Assembly: GCF_017980685.1 (NCBI RefSeq)
Contig: NZ_JACXXO010000004.1
Span: forward strand, 1-64,000
DNA from: Pseudomonas iridis
Lineage (GTDB): Bacteria > Pseudomonadota > Gammaproteobacteria > Pseudomonadales > Pseudomonadaceae
DNA: 64,000 bases
Reading direction: 5' to 3'
In this document: positions 26,306-35,760 of the stretch, piece after piece
Layout of the letters: each line of letters starts with the position of its first letter
Numbering within the stretch: the first letter of the stretch is position 1
Made by a program: the position numbers and the translations under genes
Notes under the pieces: model-generated
Seen by the model: only the letters and a program-made list of their open reading frames with translations
Database searches by the model: none
Told to the model about the DNA's origin: nothing

Positions 26306-26438
26306 TTTTCGCAAAATACAGATTCCGAGTGGTGGTCGGTCGGAGCCATCAGTAGGATAGGCCACCGTTACGGGCGATATCAAAGGCCCAATTTGCATAG
26401 CCCGGCGCACCTTTGCGCAGGTGAATTAGGAATTCCAT

Positions 26439-27308
26439 ATGGATCGCGTGCGAAATTTACTGGAACAGATCCAGAGTCGCCTTGAAGACCTGAACAAGGC
26501 CGAACGCAAAGTCGCCGAAGTGATCCTGCTCAACCCGCAGCAGGCCACCCGCTTCAGCATCGCCGCCCTCGCCCAGGCAGCGTCGGTGAGTGAGCCGACG
26601 GTCAACCGTTTTTGCCGCTCGTTCGGCGTCAGCGGCTACCCCGAGCTCAAGCTGCAACTGGCGCAGAGCCTGGCCAGCGGCGCGGCGTATGTCAGCCGGG
26701 CGGTCGAGGCCGATGACAATCCCGAAGCGTACACGCAGAAGATTTTCGGCAGCGCCATTGCCTCACTGGACAGCGCTTGTCAGGCGCTTGATCCGAACCT
26801 GATCAGCCGTGCCGTCGACCTGTTGATTCAGGCGCGGCAGATTCACTTCTTCGGTCTCGGGGCTTCGGCGCCGGTGGCCCTGGATGCGCAGCACAAGTTT
26901 TTCCGTTTCAACCTGGCGGTGACAGCGCATGCCGATGTGTTGATGCAGCGGATGATTGCTTCGGTGGCGCACACCGGCGAGCTGTTCGTGATCATTTCCT
27001 ACACCGGCCGCACCCGCGAACTGGTGGAAGTGGCGCGCATTGCTCGCGAGAACGGTGCTTCGGTGCTGGGTTTGACCGCCGAGAATTCGCCGCTGGCCAA
27101 GGCCAGCACCTTGAGCCTGAACATTCCATTGCCGGAAGACACCGACATCTATATGCCGATGACTTCGCGGATCATTCAGTTGACCGTACTGGATGTGTTG
27201 GCGACCGGAATGACGTTGCGTCGCGGGGTGGATTTCCAGCCGCATCTGCGCAAGATCAAAGAGAGCTTGAATGCGAGCCGGTATCCGGTGGGTGACGAGT
27301 TCAACTGA
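26439..27308 (+). CDS. hexR: HexR, RpiR-family regulator of glucose metabolism
   Basis: A 289-residue regulator. An N-terminal HTH (about 1-77) includes [24 protein letters not shown] sugar-phosphate-binding domain (about 120-260) includes [20 protein letters not shown] and [17 protein letters not shown], whose Ser/Thr residues bind the ligand. HexR represses zwf, edd and gap operons and is released by KDPG, as shown in P. putida. Three matching operators are present in this window. The ATG follows AGGA at eight bases. It is divergent from zwf. Confidence 0.95.
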   Translation: MDRVRNLLEQIQSRLEDLNKAERKVAEVILLNPQQATRFSIAALAQAASVSEPTVNRFCRSFGVSGYPELKLQLAQSLASGAAYVSRAVEADDNPEAYTQKIFGSAIASLDSACQALDPNLISRAVDLLIQARQIHFFGLGASAPVALDAQHKFFRFNLAVTAHADVLMQRMIASVAHTGELFVIISYTGRTRELVEVARIARENGASVLGLTAENSPLAKASTLSLNIPLPEDTDIYMPMTSRIIQLTVLDVLATGMTLRRGVDFQPHLRKIKESLNASRYPVGDEFN

Positions 27309-27341
27309 GGTCTGATGATTCTTTATTGAATGATCCGGCCT

Positions 27342-27432
27342 CATCGCTGGCAAGCCAGCTCCCACAGTGTCGGCGTCGTACGCAAAATCGATGACTACCA
27401 CCGAACCTGTGGGAGCTGGCTTGCCAGCGATG
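27342..27432. repeat. REPIN, TGGGAGCTGGCTTGCCAGCGATG family
   Basis: Inverted doublet with about 45 bases between the arms, between the convergent hexR and mutarotase genes. Confidence 0.92.
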
Positions 27433-27455
27433 GGGCCAGCAGCAACAGTACAAAT

Positions 27456-28310
27456 TCAGGCAGCCGCCCATGCCTGCAAACTCAAATGTGCCTTCTCCCC
27501 CGGCGCCAGATGCAGACTGTCGGTGCCCCCCGCCGCGGCTTCAACACACACAAACTCCAACACCTCATCCCAGCTAACGCCCAGCAACGGCCGCGAGCCC
27601 GGATGCCACACCACCGTGTCTGCACTGTCACCCGTATCGATGCACAACTCGCGCTGCCAGGCGTGATCCTTGAGCTGTAATTCGCCGTCATGCTGGAACA
27701 CCCGCTGACAGCCGCCGTCGACGCGCAACTCGCCTTCCTGCTGGCAAGCCTGGCGGTTCAACTGGTCATAACCTTGCGCGCCTTCGAGCCCAGACAGCGC
27801 TATCTCACCGACATCGCCAATACGCCAGTAAGCGTGCAAAGCCTGGCTCAACTGGCATGGCATGTCGTCCTGATGCTCGGTGCTCAAGCGCAATTCCATG
27901 CGTTCGCCAAGGTGCGCGTGCAGGTCAACCTGCCAGTCGCACAATTGCAATTGCCAGTGCAGGCGCACGCCATCTTCAGCGCTGCTGCTGTCTAGCAACT
28001 TCCAGTCGAGCAGGCGCGCCCAACCATGGGACGGCCACGCGTTTTCGCTTGGATGGCGGCCATACCACGGCCAGCACACCGGCACGCCACCACGGATCGC
28101 ACCCACATGCGGCCACTTCGCAGCACACCACAACCACGGCTTTTGCCCGCGCGGCTGAAAGTGCAGCAACTGCGCGCCCTGACGACTGAACACCGCCTGA
28201 CACAGCGGATGATCGATCACCAACACGTCGCGCATCTGATAGCGCTCCCAAGCGAAAACAGGTTGCTCGCGCAGGGATTTGAAGAAGCGTTGCAGCGGAT
28301 GCTCATGCAT
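27456..28310 (-). CDS. D-hexose-6-phosphate mutarotase (YeaD-like)
   Basis: A 284-residue protein of the aldose-1-epimerase-like fold. Landmarks are VCWPWYGRHPSENAWPSHGW (substrate-binding Arg and His), QALHAYWRIGDV with a conserved His, and DTVVWHPGSRPL followed by W-D-E, which supplies a catalytic Glu region. It should interconvert alpha and beta glucose-6-phosphate for Glk and Zwf. The start at 28310 (MHEHPLQRFFKS) has AGGA about ten bases upstream. It is the last gene after oprB on the minus strand, separated by a strong terminator hairpin, so it may depend on read-through or its own promoter. Confidence 0.87.
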   Translation of the reverse strand: MHEHPLQRFFKSLREQPVFAWERYQMRDVLVIDHPLCQAVFSRQGAQLLHFQPRGQKPWLWCAAKWPHVGAIRGGVPVCWPWYGRHPSENAWPSHGWARLLDWKLLDSSSAEDGVRLHWQLQLCDWQVDLHAHLGERMELRLSTEHQDDMPCQLSQALHAYWRIGDVGEIALSGLEGAQGYDQLNRQACQQEGELRVDGGCQRVFQHDGELQLKDHAWQRELCIDTGDSADTVVWHPGSRPLLGVSWDEVLEFVCVEAAAGGTDSLHLAPGEKAHLSLQAWAAA

Positions 28311-28356
28311 GGGACCACAGTCCTGAAATCGTCTTTCACAGGGCGGCGCCTGCCCC

Positions 28357-28445
28357 AAAAAAAAGCGGACAGCCTAAGGGGCGTTCTCAATTGTTTTTCC
28401 CACCGCGGCGGGTACAAACAATTGAGAACGCCCCTCGCTGTCCGC
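28357..28445 (-). terminator. Long-stem Rho-independent terminator after oprB
   Basis: An about 30-base imperfect stem (GCGGACAGC, GGGGCGTTCTCAATTGTTT and their complements) with a roughly 18-base GC-rich loop. On the minus strand it is followed by TTTTTTTT. It starts 39 bases after the oprB stop codon. The stem is about three times longer than a normal terminator. Confidence 0.75.
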
Positions 28446-28483
28446 AAATATGCGCACATAGAGAGGAGCTTATCGCAGACTCG

Positions 28484-29833
28484 TTAGAACACCGACTGAA
28501 TTTTCAGGCCGGCGACCAGAGCGTTGTCCACTTCATCAACACCGCCCGGGTGTGTGATGTATTGCAGGTTAGGACGCACGGTCAGCCAGTTGGTGACGTG
28601 GAAGCCGTAGTTGATCTCGTAGTTGTATTCGGTTTCACGAATTGGCGAGAACGCGGCATTGTCGTAGTCGGACACACCGTTGGAAGCGTTCAGCAGTTCA
28701 GCGTTGCGCTTCACGTCCTTGTTGACGTGGATACGCGCCGCGCCGATACCGACGTCATCCTTGGGACGCGCGTCGAACGGGCCTTTGTAGACAAACATCA
28801 CCGACTGATAGTTGTCGATGAAGTTGGTGTCCTTGTCGTGGAACGTGGCGTTGGCCGCGATGTTCAGGCCGCGGGTCGCATCACCGTTATGGCTGGTGAG
28901 TTGCTGTTGCGCCACGAACCAGTAACCGCTTTTGCTGCTGTGGGTCTTGTAGGCGTCGCCAGTAGTGGCAGCGTCGAAACCATTGATGTCTTCACGAACA
29001 TCATCAGCGTCCGCCGTGCTCTTGTAGTAACCGACGCGGTATTCGCCCGGCAGGCTGTTAACCTTCGGCGACCAGACCAGTTCGACCGGCAAAACGGTGC
29101 CTTTGGTGCCGCTGCCGCTGAGTTTGAAGCCGTTGCCGTGCTCAAGTTGCGACGGGTTCTGGTTGTACGCACCGATCTGAGCGTAGAGCTCATCATTGAT
29201 GTTGTACTTCACACGGATCGCGGCCTGGCTGACGGGCCAGTTGTACCAGATGTTGGTCGCCCAGTTACCCACTTGCGAACCGCAGAACGCCAGGTTCTGG
29301 AAGTCGCACGGGAAGGTGTTGAAGTCTTCGCCTTCACCGAAGTAACCGGCCTTGACGTCGAGTTTGTTGTCGAAGAACTGGTGCTGAATCCACAACTGGG
29401 TCAGACGCACCATGTGGCCACGGCCATAGACTTCCTGCGACGAACTCAAGGTGCCGGCACGCGGATCACCAACACGGTCGTTGGAGATGTTGTAGCCGTT
29501 ACGGTTGGTCAGCTGGATCTTGGCCTGAGTGTTGTCCCAGCCCCACAGCTTTTGCAGATCAAGTGCCACGCCCAGACCGAACTGGTCAGCGTAACGCGCA
29601 GTCTTGTCGTCGTTGAAGCCACCGTTCAGGTTGCCACCGACTTCCCCAACGTAGTCGGCCTTGATGTCGATACCCTGCTCGATCAGCTTGGTCCGCTCGC
29701 CACCCCAGTCACCGGTCATCCATTTGGAGTCGGAGCTGAAAGCATCCGCCGCCATCGCGTTACCGGCCAGCACCAGTGCTGCCGCAGCTGACACTTGGCA
29801 GATCAAACGGGCATTGACGTGTTTCATTTTCAT
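28484..29833 (-). CDS. oprB: Carbohydrate-selective porin OprB
   Basis: A 449-residue outer-membrane porin. The signal peptide is about residues 1-28 (MKHVNARLICQVSAAAALVL to AMAADAF), with cleavage probably after AMA. The mature part begins with the OprB-family SKWMTGDWGGERTKLIEQGI and has alternating beta-strand composition to the C-terminal aromatic KIQSVF. OprB carries glucose and other sugars across the outer membrane. It follows gtsABCD on the same strand after a 131-base gap with two hairpins. The leader holds GAGGA nine bases from the ATG, and AACAATAA just upstream, a Crc-type tract. Confidence 0.94.
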   Translation of the reverse strand: MKMKHVNARLICQVSAAAALVLAGNAMAADAFSSDSKWMTGDWGGERTKLIEQGIDIKADYVGEVGGNLNGGFNDDKTARYADQFGLGVALDLQKLWGWDNTQAKIQLTNRNGYNISNDRVGDPRAGTLSSSQEVYGRGHMVRLTQLWIQHQFFDNKLDVKAGYFGEGEDFNTFPCDFQNLAFCGSQVGNWATNIWYNWPVSQAAIRVKYNINDELYAQIGAYNQNPSQLEHGNGFKLSGSGTKGTVLPVELVWSPKVNSLPGEYRVGYYKSTADADDVREDINGFDAATTGDAYKTHSSKSGYWFVAQQQLTSHNGDATRGLNIAANATFHDKDTNFIDNYQSVMFVYKGPFDARPKDDVGIGAARIHVNKDVKRNAELLNASNGVSDYDNAAFSPIRETEYNYEINYGFHVTNWLTVRPNLQYITHPGGVDEVDNALVAGLKIQSVF

Positions 29834-29849
29834 CCCTACATCCTCGTCT

Positions 29850-29857
29850 TTATTGTT
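29850..29857 (-). promoter_or_regulatory. Hfq/Crc-type CA motif in the oprB leader
   Basis: AACAATAA on the coding strand, five bases upstream of the GAGGA ribosome site. Confidence 0.58.
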
Positions 29858-29893
29858 ATTAACTGTTTTTATCTAACGCGGTTTACATAAAGT

Positions 29894-29956
29894 GCGGTGG
29901 ATTACAGGCAATCCACCGCGTGCTCCTTTGTGGGAGCGAGCAGGCTCGCTCCCACA
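29894..29956. repeat. Two intercistronic hairpins between gtsD and oprB, one a single REP
   Basis: GCGGTGGATT-ACAGGC-AATCCACCGC at 29894-29919 is a perfect 10-base-pair stem. TGTGGGAGCGAG and its complement at 29929-29956 form a solitary REP hairpin, the only non-doublet copy of its family here. Neither has a T-run, so transcript processing or protection is more likely than termination. Confidence 0.75.
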
Positions 29957-29964
29957 TTTGTTCT

Positions 29965-31125
29965 TCACCGGCCTTTGAATTGGGCCACGTTCGCAGACCG
30001 CGCATCGGTCTGCGCTTGACCGGCAACGCCCAAGCGCTCGCCAGTCTTGGCATCAAACAACAACACTTTCGACGGATCGAATTGCAGCGTCAGGCTCTCG
30101 CCCACTTGCGGCGCCACGTCTGGCGCCAGACGGCAGCAGACCTTGGTGTCGTTCAGATTGACGAACACCAGCGTGTCCGGACCGGTCGGCTCGGTAACCT
30201 GCACTTCAGCGCGAATGCTCGGCAGGCCGTTGCCCTCGCCGTTCGCCAGAACGATCTGTTCCGGGCGCAGGCCGAGGATCACTTCGCGGTCTTCAAGACC
30301 GGCGTCCTGCATGCCCATCGGCAGTTCGCAACGGGCCTGGCCGCTGTCGAGCAGCGCCAACAGACGACCGTCCTTGCGTTGCAGACGCAGCGGGATGAAG
30401 TTCATCGGCGGCGAACCGATGAAGCTCGCCACGAACAGGTTGGCAGGGTCGTTGTAGATCTCTTTTGGCGTGCCAAACTGCTGAATGATGCCGTCCTTCA
30501 TCACCGCCACTTTATCGCCCAGGGTCATCGCTTCGATCTGGTCGTGGGTCACGTACACCGTGGTGGTTTTCAGACGCTGGTGCATCAGTTTCATTTCGGT
30601 GCGCATCTCGACGCGCAGCTTGGCGTCGAGGTTGGACAGCGGTTCGTCGAACAGATAAATCTTCGGCCGACGCGCCAACGCACGGCCCATCGCCACACGC
30701 TGTTGCTGACCACCGGAGAGCTGGCCCGGCTTGCGGTTGAGCAAGTGTTCGATCTGCAACAGCTTGGCCACGCGAGCGACTTCTTCGTCGATCGCCGACT
30801 GCGGCATCTTGCGAATCTTGAGACCGAACTCGATGTTCTCGCGCACGCTCATGGTCGGGTACAAGGCGTAGGACTGGAACACCATGGCGATGTCGCGATC
30901 CTTGGGGCTCATGCCGCTGACGTCTTGATCGCCAATCATGATCGCGCCGCCGGTGATGGTTTCCAGCCCGGCGATGCAGTTCATCAGGGTCGACTTGCCG
31001 CAGCCCGACGGGCCGACGAGGATCAGGAACTCACCCTCCTTGATCGACAGTTCGATGTTCTTCAGGGTGTCCGGCAGGCCGGGGCCATAAGTCTTGTTTA
31101 CGTTGCGAAGTTCGAGCGTTGCCAT
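29965..31125 (-). CDS. gtsD: Glucose ABC transporter ATPase (MalK/UgpC-like)
   Basis: A 386-residue CUT1-family ATPase: Walker A GPSGCGKST, Q-loop, signature LSGGQQQRVAMGRALA, Walker B KIYLFDEPLSNLD, switch His in VYVTHDQIEAMTL, then a C-terminal OB-type regulatory domain from about 240. It powers the GtsBC permease for glucose uptake across the inner membrane. It starts two bases after gtsC with AAGGGG as ribosome site. oprB follows on the same transcript or a linked one. Confidence 0.93.
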   Translation of the reverse strand: MATLELRNVNKTYGPGLPDTLKNIELSIKEGEFLILVGPSGCGKSTLMNCIAGLETITGGAIMIGDQDVSGMSPKDRDIAMVFQSYALYPTMSVRENIEFGLKIRKMPQSAIDEEVARVAKLLQIEHLLNRKPGQLSGGQQQRVAMGRALARRPKIYLFDEPLSNLDAKLRVEMRTEMKLMHQRLKTTTVYVTHDQIEAMTLGDKVAVMKDGIIQQFGTPKEIYNDPANLFVASFIGSPPMNFIPLRLQRKDGRLLALLDSGQARCELPMGMQDAGLEDREVILGLRPEQIVLANGEGNGLPSIRAEVQVTEPTGPDTLVFVNLNDTKVCCRLAPDVAPQVGESLTLQFDPSKVLLFDAKTGERLGVAGQAQTDARSANVAQFKGR

Positions 31126-31127
31126 GA

Positions 31128-31973
31128 TTACCCCTTGACCGCGCCGGCCGTCAGCCCGCGCACGAAATACTTGCCTGCGACCACATAGACCAGCAGGGTC
31201 GGCAGGCCGGCGATCATCGCCGCTGCCATATCAACGTTGTATTCCTTGGCGCCGGTGCTGGTATTGACCAGGTTGTTCAGCGCCACCGTGATCGGTTGCG
31301 AATCACCGCTGGAGAACACCACACCGAACAGGAAGTCGTTCCAGATCTGGGTGAACTGCCAGATCAGGCAAACCATGATGATCGGCGTCGACATCGGCAG
31401 AATGATCCGCCGAAAAATGGTGAAGAACCCCGCGCCATCAAGGCGTGCGGCCTTCACCAATGCATCGGGAATGCTCACGTAGTAGTTACGGAAAAACAGC
31501 GTGGTAAACGCCAGGCCGTAAACCACATGGATGAACACCAGGCCGGTGGTGGTGCTCGCCAGGCCCATCTTGCCGAGGGTGAACGAGGCCGGCAGCAGCA
31601 CGGTCTGGAACGGCAGGAAGCAGCCGAACAGCAGCAGGCCGAAGAACAGTTGCGAACCGCGGAAGCGCCAGAACGACAGCACATAGCCATTCAACGCACC
31701 GATGGCGGTGGAGATGATCACGGCCGGGACGGTGATCTTGATCGAGTTCCAGAAGTAGCCGTCGACGGTGGCCCAGGCTTTCACCCAGCCGATGCCGGTG
31801 ACCACGGTCGGCCAGCTCAGCAGGTTGCCGGTGCCGATGTCTTCCGGGGTCTTGAAGCTGGTCAGCAGCATGACCACCAGCGGCACCAGATACAGGAGCA
31901 CCGCGAGGATCAGCACCGCGTAGATCGCGATGCGACTCAGGCTGATGGGGGATTTGGCAGCGAGACTAGTCAT
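31128..31973 (-). CDS. gtsC: Glucose ABC transporter permease
   Basis: A 281-residue inner-membrane permease with six spans. It has the binding-protein-dependent transporter EAA-like loop at about 190-210, ALVKAARLDGAGFFTIFRRI followed by ILP. It pairs with GtsB. Its start overlaps the end of gtsB by eight bases, and gtsD follows at once, so the three are coupled. Confidence 0.93.
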   Translation of the reverse strand: MTSLAAKSPISLSRIAIYAVLILAVLLYLVPLVVMLLTSFKTPEDIGTGNLLSWPTVVTGIGWVKAWATVDGYFWNSIKITVPAVIISTAIGALNGYVLSFWRFRGSQLFFGLLLFGCFLPFQTVLLPASFTLGKMGLASTTTGLVFIHVVYGLAFTTLFFRNYYVSIPDALVKAARLDGAGFFTIFRRIILPMSTPIIMVCLIWQFTQIWNDFLFGVVFSSGDSQPITVALNNLVNTSTGAKEYNVDMAAAMIAGLPTLLVYVVAGKYFVRGLTAGAVKG

Positions 31974-32874
31974 TACGCTTGGTCCTCAGCTCGGAGTACA
32001 GGTAAGGCACGATGATCGCGAGAATCGCACCGAGCATCAGAATCGCACTGGCCGAGCCCATGCCCATCTGGCCGCGACTGAAGGTGAAGGAGTACATGAA
32101 CATCGCTGGCAGGTCGGAGGAGTAACCCGGACCACCTGCCGTCATCGCCGCGACCAGGTCGAAACTCTTGATAGCGATGTGCGCCAGAATCATCACGGCA
32201 CTGAAGAACACCGGACGCAGGCTTGGCAGCACGACTGTCCAGTAGATGCGCGGCATGCTCGCGCCATCGATCTGCGCGGCACGAATGATCGATTGATCAA
32301 CACCGCGCAGGCCGGCGAGGAACATCGCCATGATGAAGCCCGAGGCTTGCCATACAGCCGCGATCACCAGGCAATACACCACGCGATCCGGGTCGATCAG
32401 CCAGTCGAAACGGAAGCCTTCCCAGCCCCAGTCACGCAACAATTTGTCCAGGCCCATGCCCGGGTTGAGCAGCCACTTCCACGCGGTACCGGTGACGATC
32501 ATCGAGAGCGCCATCGGGTACAGGTAAATGGTGCGGATAAAGCCTTCACGACGGATACGCTGGTCGAGGAACACCGCCAGCAGCACGCCGATCACCAAAG
32601 TGATGCCGATGAACATACCGCCGAACATCGCGAGATTCTTGCTCGCGACCCACCAGCGATCGTTGTCGAACAACCGCGCGTATTGCGCCAGACCGGCCCA
32701 CTTGTAGTTGGGCAGGAATGTCGAGGTGGTGAACGACAGAACGAACGTCCACAGGATGTAGCCATAGAAGCCCACCAGCACGATGAACATGCTCGGCGCC
32801 AGCACCAGTTTGGGCAGCCAGCGTTGCAATGCATCGAACGGCGAGGCTTTGCTGAACACAGCAACAGAACTCAT
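31966..32874 (-). CDS. gtsB: Glucose ABC transporter permease
   Basis: A 302-residue permease with six spans and the EAA-like loop QSIIRAAQIDGASMPRIYWT followed by VVLP near residue 205. The ATG at 32874 (MSSVAVFSKASPFD) has only a weak GGAT ribosome site. Frames extending into the upstream repeat are not coding. Between gtsA and gtsB lies a REPIN, so gtsB probably is translated and expressed at a lower level than the binding protein. Confidence 0.92.
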   Translation of the reverse strand: MSSVAVFSKASPFDALQRWLPKLVLAPSMFIVLVGFYGYILWTFVLSFTTSTFLPNYKWAGLAQYARLFDNDRWWVASKNLAMFGGMFIGITLVIGVLLAVFLDQRIRREGFIRTIYLYPMALSMIVTGTAWKWLLNPGMGLDKLLRDWGWEGFRFDWLIDPDRVVYCLVIAAVWQASGFIMAMFLAGLRGVDQSIIRAAQIDGASMPRIYWTVVLPSLRPVFFSAVMILAHIAIKSFDLVAAMTAGGPGYSSDLPAMFMYSFTFSRGQMGMGSASAILMLGAILAIIVPYLYSELRTKRND

Positions 32875-32910
32875 GGGGAAATCCAGAATAAGATGGCAAG
32901 GCATTCCCTG

Positions 32911-32998
32911 GTGGGAGCGAGCCTGCTCGCGAAGGCGTGGTATCAGTCGACACATCGGTTAACTGACACACCGCTTTCGCGAGCAGGCTCGCTCCCAC
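32911..32998. repeat. REPIN inside the gts operon, between gtsA and gtsB
   Basis: Inverted doublet of the GGGAGCGAGCCTGCTCGCGAA family filling most of the 145-base gtsA-gtsB gap. Its place resembles the REP hairpins between malE and malF in enterobacteria, which stabilise the upstream message. Confidence 0.92.
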
Positions 32999-33019
32999 AA
33001 GGTTCGAGCCTGCGTTTGG

Positions 33020-34321
33020 TTATTTGGCCGACTTGATCGCCGCGCCGAGTTTCTTGGCGGTGTCGGCCGGGTCGGCTTTCGGGTCGTTGATGTAGTTGGT
33101 GACTACGTCAAAAAACGCGCCTTGTACGGCCAGCGTGGTCGCCATGTTGTGCGCCATGCTCGGCTGCAGGCCGCCGGACTTGGAGTCCGCCAGGAAGTCT
33201 TTGGCAGCCGTTTGTGCGCAGGAGTCGAAACCGAGTTTCTCCATGTCGTTCAACATGTCGATTCGTACCGGGATCGAGCCTTTGTTGATGCTGAAGACTT
33301 TCTGGAAGTTTTCACCCAGCACGACTTTGGCGATGTCCTGCTGACCCGCCGCGGTGCCCGCGTCTTTCTGCTTGAACACGGCCAGCGAGTCGATGTTGTA
33401 GGTGAACGCCTTATCGGTGCCCGGGAACGCTACGCACTGGTAGTCCTTGCCGGCAATTTTCTTCGCGGCGGTCCATTCGGACTTGGCCCAGTCACCCATG
33501 ATCTGCATGCCGGCCTTGCCATTGATGACCTTGGCCGCTTCCAGGTTCCAGTCCTGGCCTTTGCCGTCGGCGTCCATGTAGGTCGCGACTTTCTTCAGCT
33601 CGGTCAGCGCCTTGACCATTTCCGGGCCAGTCAGCGCAGCGTTGTCGAGGTCGACCAGGGCTTTCTTGTAGCCATCAACCCCCATGACCGAAAGCACAAC
33701 GGCTTCGAACACGGTGCTGTCCTGCCAAGGCTGACCGCCGTGAGCCAGCGGAATGAAGCCCGCAGCCTTGAGCTTGTCGCCAGCGGCGTAGAATTCTTCG
33801 AGGGTGGTCGGGGCTTTTTCGATGCCGGCTTTCTTGAAGACTTCCGGGTTGATCCACAGCCAGTTCACACGGTGAATGTTCACCGGTACGGCCACGTAAT
33901 CACCGTCGTACTTCACGGTATCGGAGACTTTCTTGTCGAGCAGGCTGACCCACTTTTCCGACTTGGCAACGTCCTTCAGAACGTCGGTGTCGAGCAGGCC
34001 GGTCGACGCCCATTCCTGGATGTCCGGGCCTTTGATCTGGGCAACGCCTGGCGGGTTGCCGGCCACTGCACGGCTTTTCAGCACAGTCATGGCAGTCGCA
34101 CCGCCACCACCGGCGACAGCGCCGTCTTTCCAGGTGAAACCGTCTTTTTCGACTTGGGCCTTGAGCACATCAACGGCAGCTTTTTCGCCACCTGAGGTCC
34201 ACCAGTGCACGACTTCCACCGAACCTTTGGATTCGGCAGCGGAAACACTGAGAGGCAGAATTGCGAGCGGGAACAGGGAGGCGACAGAAATGACAGTAGC
34301 GAGGCGAGAAATCGCATTCAT
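33020..34321 (-). CDS. gtsA: Periplasmic glucose-binding protein of the Gts ABC transporter
   Basis: A 433-residue extracellular solute-binding protein, family 1. A signal peptide of about 28 residues ([20 protein letters not shown] then LSVSAAES) precedes the mature [19 protein letters not shown] start typical of sugar-binding proteins. It captures glucose in the periplasm for GtsBCD. The start at 34321 has AAAGGT about ten bases upstream. Its leader has AACAACAAG, a Crc-type tract, and a 38-base motif (34408-34445) shared with the upstream isomerase gene's promoter. It begins the gtsABCD unit. Confidence 0.93.
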   Translation of the reverse strand: MNAISRLATVISVASLFPLAILPLSVSAAESKGSVEVVHWWTSGGEKAAVDVLKAQVEKDGFTWKDGAVAGGGGATAMTVLKSRAVAGNPPGVAQIKGPDIQEWASTGLLDTDVLKDVAKSEKWVSLLDKKVSDTVKYDGDYVAVPVNIHRVNWLWINPEVFKKAGIEKAPTTLEEFYAAGDKLKAAGFIPLAHGGQPWQDSTVFEAVVLSVMGVDGYKKALVDLDNAALTGPEMVKALTELKKVATYMDADGKGQDWNLEAAKVINGKAGMQIMGDWAKSEWTAAKKIAGKDYQCVAFPGTDKAFTYNIDSLAVFKQKDAGTAAGQQDIAKVVLGENFQKVFSINKGSIPVRIDMLNDMEKLGFDSCAQTAAKDFLADSKSGGLQPSMAHNMATTLAVQGAFFDVVTNYINDPKADPADTAKKLGAAIKSAK

Positions 34322-34337
34322 CTGAGATGTACCTTTC

Positions 34338-34345
34338 TTGTTGTT
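34338..34345 (-). promoter_or_regulatory. Hfq/Crc-type CA motif in the gtsA leader
   Basis: AACAACAA followed by GAA on the coding strand, directly beside the AAAGG ribosome site. Confidence 0.72.
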
Positions 34346-34407
34346 ATGCATTGCAAGTCTGGTGCTTGCGCTGCACAGGAGTTTAAACAGGGCGATTCCC
34401 CTCGCAG

Positions 34408-34445
34408 GTAACGAAGGGACGCGCGAATGTCACCACATGGTTACA
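34408..34445. promoter_or_regulatory. Candidate sugar-regulator operator upstream of gtsA
   Basis: GTAACGAAGG at 34408, then TGTCAC-N6-GTTACA at 34428-34445. The same elements with the same 20-base offset occur before the AGE isomerase gene at 35761. It overlaps the isomerase stop codon. GltR, encoded nearby, is the likeliest binder, but that is inference. Confidence 0.6.
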
Positions 34446-35700
34446 CAGGAATGCTCTGGGACAAGCGCGCCAGCGCAGTGGCCATGCTCGGCGCCAAGGG
34501 TAGACGCGGAATCAGCACCGCTTGCCAGGCGTGATACAGATCGGGTTTGCCCGGCCAGATATCGGCACTTGGAATGTTTTGCGGATTGAGTTCGTGGTGC
34601 CAACTGCCGTCGCAGCGGTCGATGAAATTCACATCGCAGAAATCCCAGAACAGTCGGTACCAGGTTTCATATTGATCATCGCCGGTGCGCTTGAGCAAAG
34701 CGCTGGCCGCAGCACTGGCCTCGGCATGCGTCCAGTGCAAGCGATGGCGGACCACGGCTTGGTTGTTCCAATCGAGGGTGTAGACAATGCCCGGCGCGCC
34801 ATCGACATCCCAACCGTAACGGCAGTTTTGCTCGAAGAGTTTCTGCGCGTCGGTGGCGAGCCAGCCGGGGGTAAGCATGCCGGCCTGCACTCGCGCCGCT
34901 TCGAGGTGCAGCAACAGCCGCGCCCACTCGAAACCGTGTCCCGGCGTGGTGCCGTAAGGACGGAAACCGTCGGCGGGATTGTCATGGTTGTACTCGCGCA
35001 GCGGTTGCCAGTCGCGGTCGAAGTGCTCGATCACCCGATAATCGTTGGCAGCAGCATGACCATGAATTACCCGCTCGACGATACGTTGGGCGCGCACCAG
35101 CCAGCGTGGGTCTTCAGTGACATCGGCCAGCGCGAGGAACGCTTCGGTCGCGTGCATGTTGCTGTTGGCGCCGCGATAGGCTTCCTCTTCGCTCCAGTCA
35201 CGATTGAAGAATTCGCGCATGGCGCCCTCTTCTTCGCTCCAGAAATAGGTGTCGATGATGTCGATCGCATCATCGAGCAGCGCCTGCGCGCCGGGACGTC
35301 GTGCGACCACCGCCGAGCTCGCCGCCAGTGCAACGAAGGCGTGCAAGTAAGCGTTCTTGCCCGTGTTGTCATCGCGATGCTCGGCCACCGCAAACCAGCC
35401 GCCGTGCAGCGCATCACGCAACGGCCCGCGCAGGGCGGCAATGCCGTGATCGACCAGTTCGGCAAATCCCGGCAAACCCTGAATGTGGGCCATGGCGAAG
35501 CTGTGGGTCATGCGTGCAGTGTTCATGGTTTCGGCAAGTGCGTTCGCAGGCAAACGGCCGCGTTCGTCGAGGTTACCGAAGCCTTCGGGCAGGCGTGACG
35601 CCTTGGCGAAATCCAGCAGGCGCAGGCCTTCGGCGGCAAGCCATTGCAGGTGCGCGGGGGCATTGAGCCAGCTGCTGAAGCCGGATTCGAAGTGGTCCAT
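34441..35700 (-). CDS. AGE-family sugar epimerase/isomerase (D-mannose isomerase-like)
   Basis: A 419-residue (alpha/alpha)6-barrel protein of the N-acylglucosamine 2-epimerase family. Typical segments are RMTHSFAMAHIQGLPGFAEL near 64, ANSNMHATEAFLALADVTED near 180 (a conserved His), GTTPGHGFEWARLLLHLEAA near 250 (a catalytic-type His), and late WTHAEASAAASALL. Members from Pseudomonas interconvert mannose and fructose. With gts genes downstream, the role may be to channel incoming mannose. Upstream are GGCC-type ribosome sequence and AACAACAA, plus the shared 38-base motif at 35761. It probably forms a first cistron before gtsA, whose own promoter lies at its stop. Confidence 0.86.
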   Translation of the reverse strand: MDHFESGFSSWLNAPAHLQWLAAEGLRLLDFAKASRLPEGFGNLDERGRLPANALAETMNTARMTHSFAMAHIQGLPGFAELVDHGIAALRGPLRDALHGGWFAVAEHRDDNTGKNAYLHAFVALAASSAVVARRPGAQALLDDAIDIIDTYFWSEEEGAMREFFNRDWSEEEAYRGANSNMHATEAFLALADVTEDPRWLVRAQRIVERVIHGHAAANDYRVIEHFDRDWQPLREYNHDNPADGFRPYGTTPGHGFEWARLLLHLEAARVQAGMLTPGWLATDAQKLFEQNCRYGWDVDGAPGIVYTLDWNNQAVVRHRLHWTHAEASAAASALLKRTGDDQYETWYRLFWDFCDVNFIDRCDGSWHHELNPQNIPSADIWPGKPDLYHAWQAVLIPRLPLAPSMATALARLSQSIPV

Positions 35701-35712
35701 GGGGGGCCTTTT

Positions 35713-35720
35713 TTGTTGTT
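35713..35720 (-). promoter_or_regulatory. Hfq/Crc-type CA motif in the AGE isomerase leader
   Basis: AACAACAA continuing into AAAAGG on the coding strand, about 12 bases before the ATG. Confidence 0.68.
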
Positions 35721-35760
35721 ATGACTGCGGGGAGTCTAAACAACGGGCCGGGTTGGGCTT

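Noticed and set aside
26429..26442. GGAATTCCATATGG at the hexR start resembles joined EcoRI and NdeI sites
   Set aside because: It looks like a cloning junction but lies in continuous natural context, with the ribosome site in AGGA; coincidence is sufficient.
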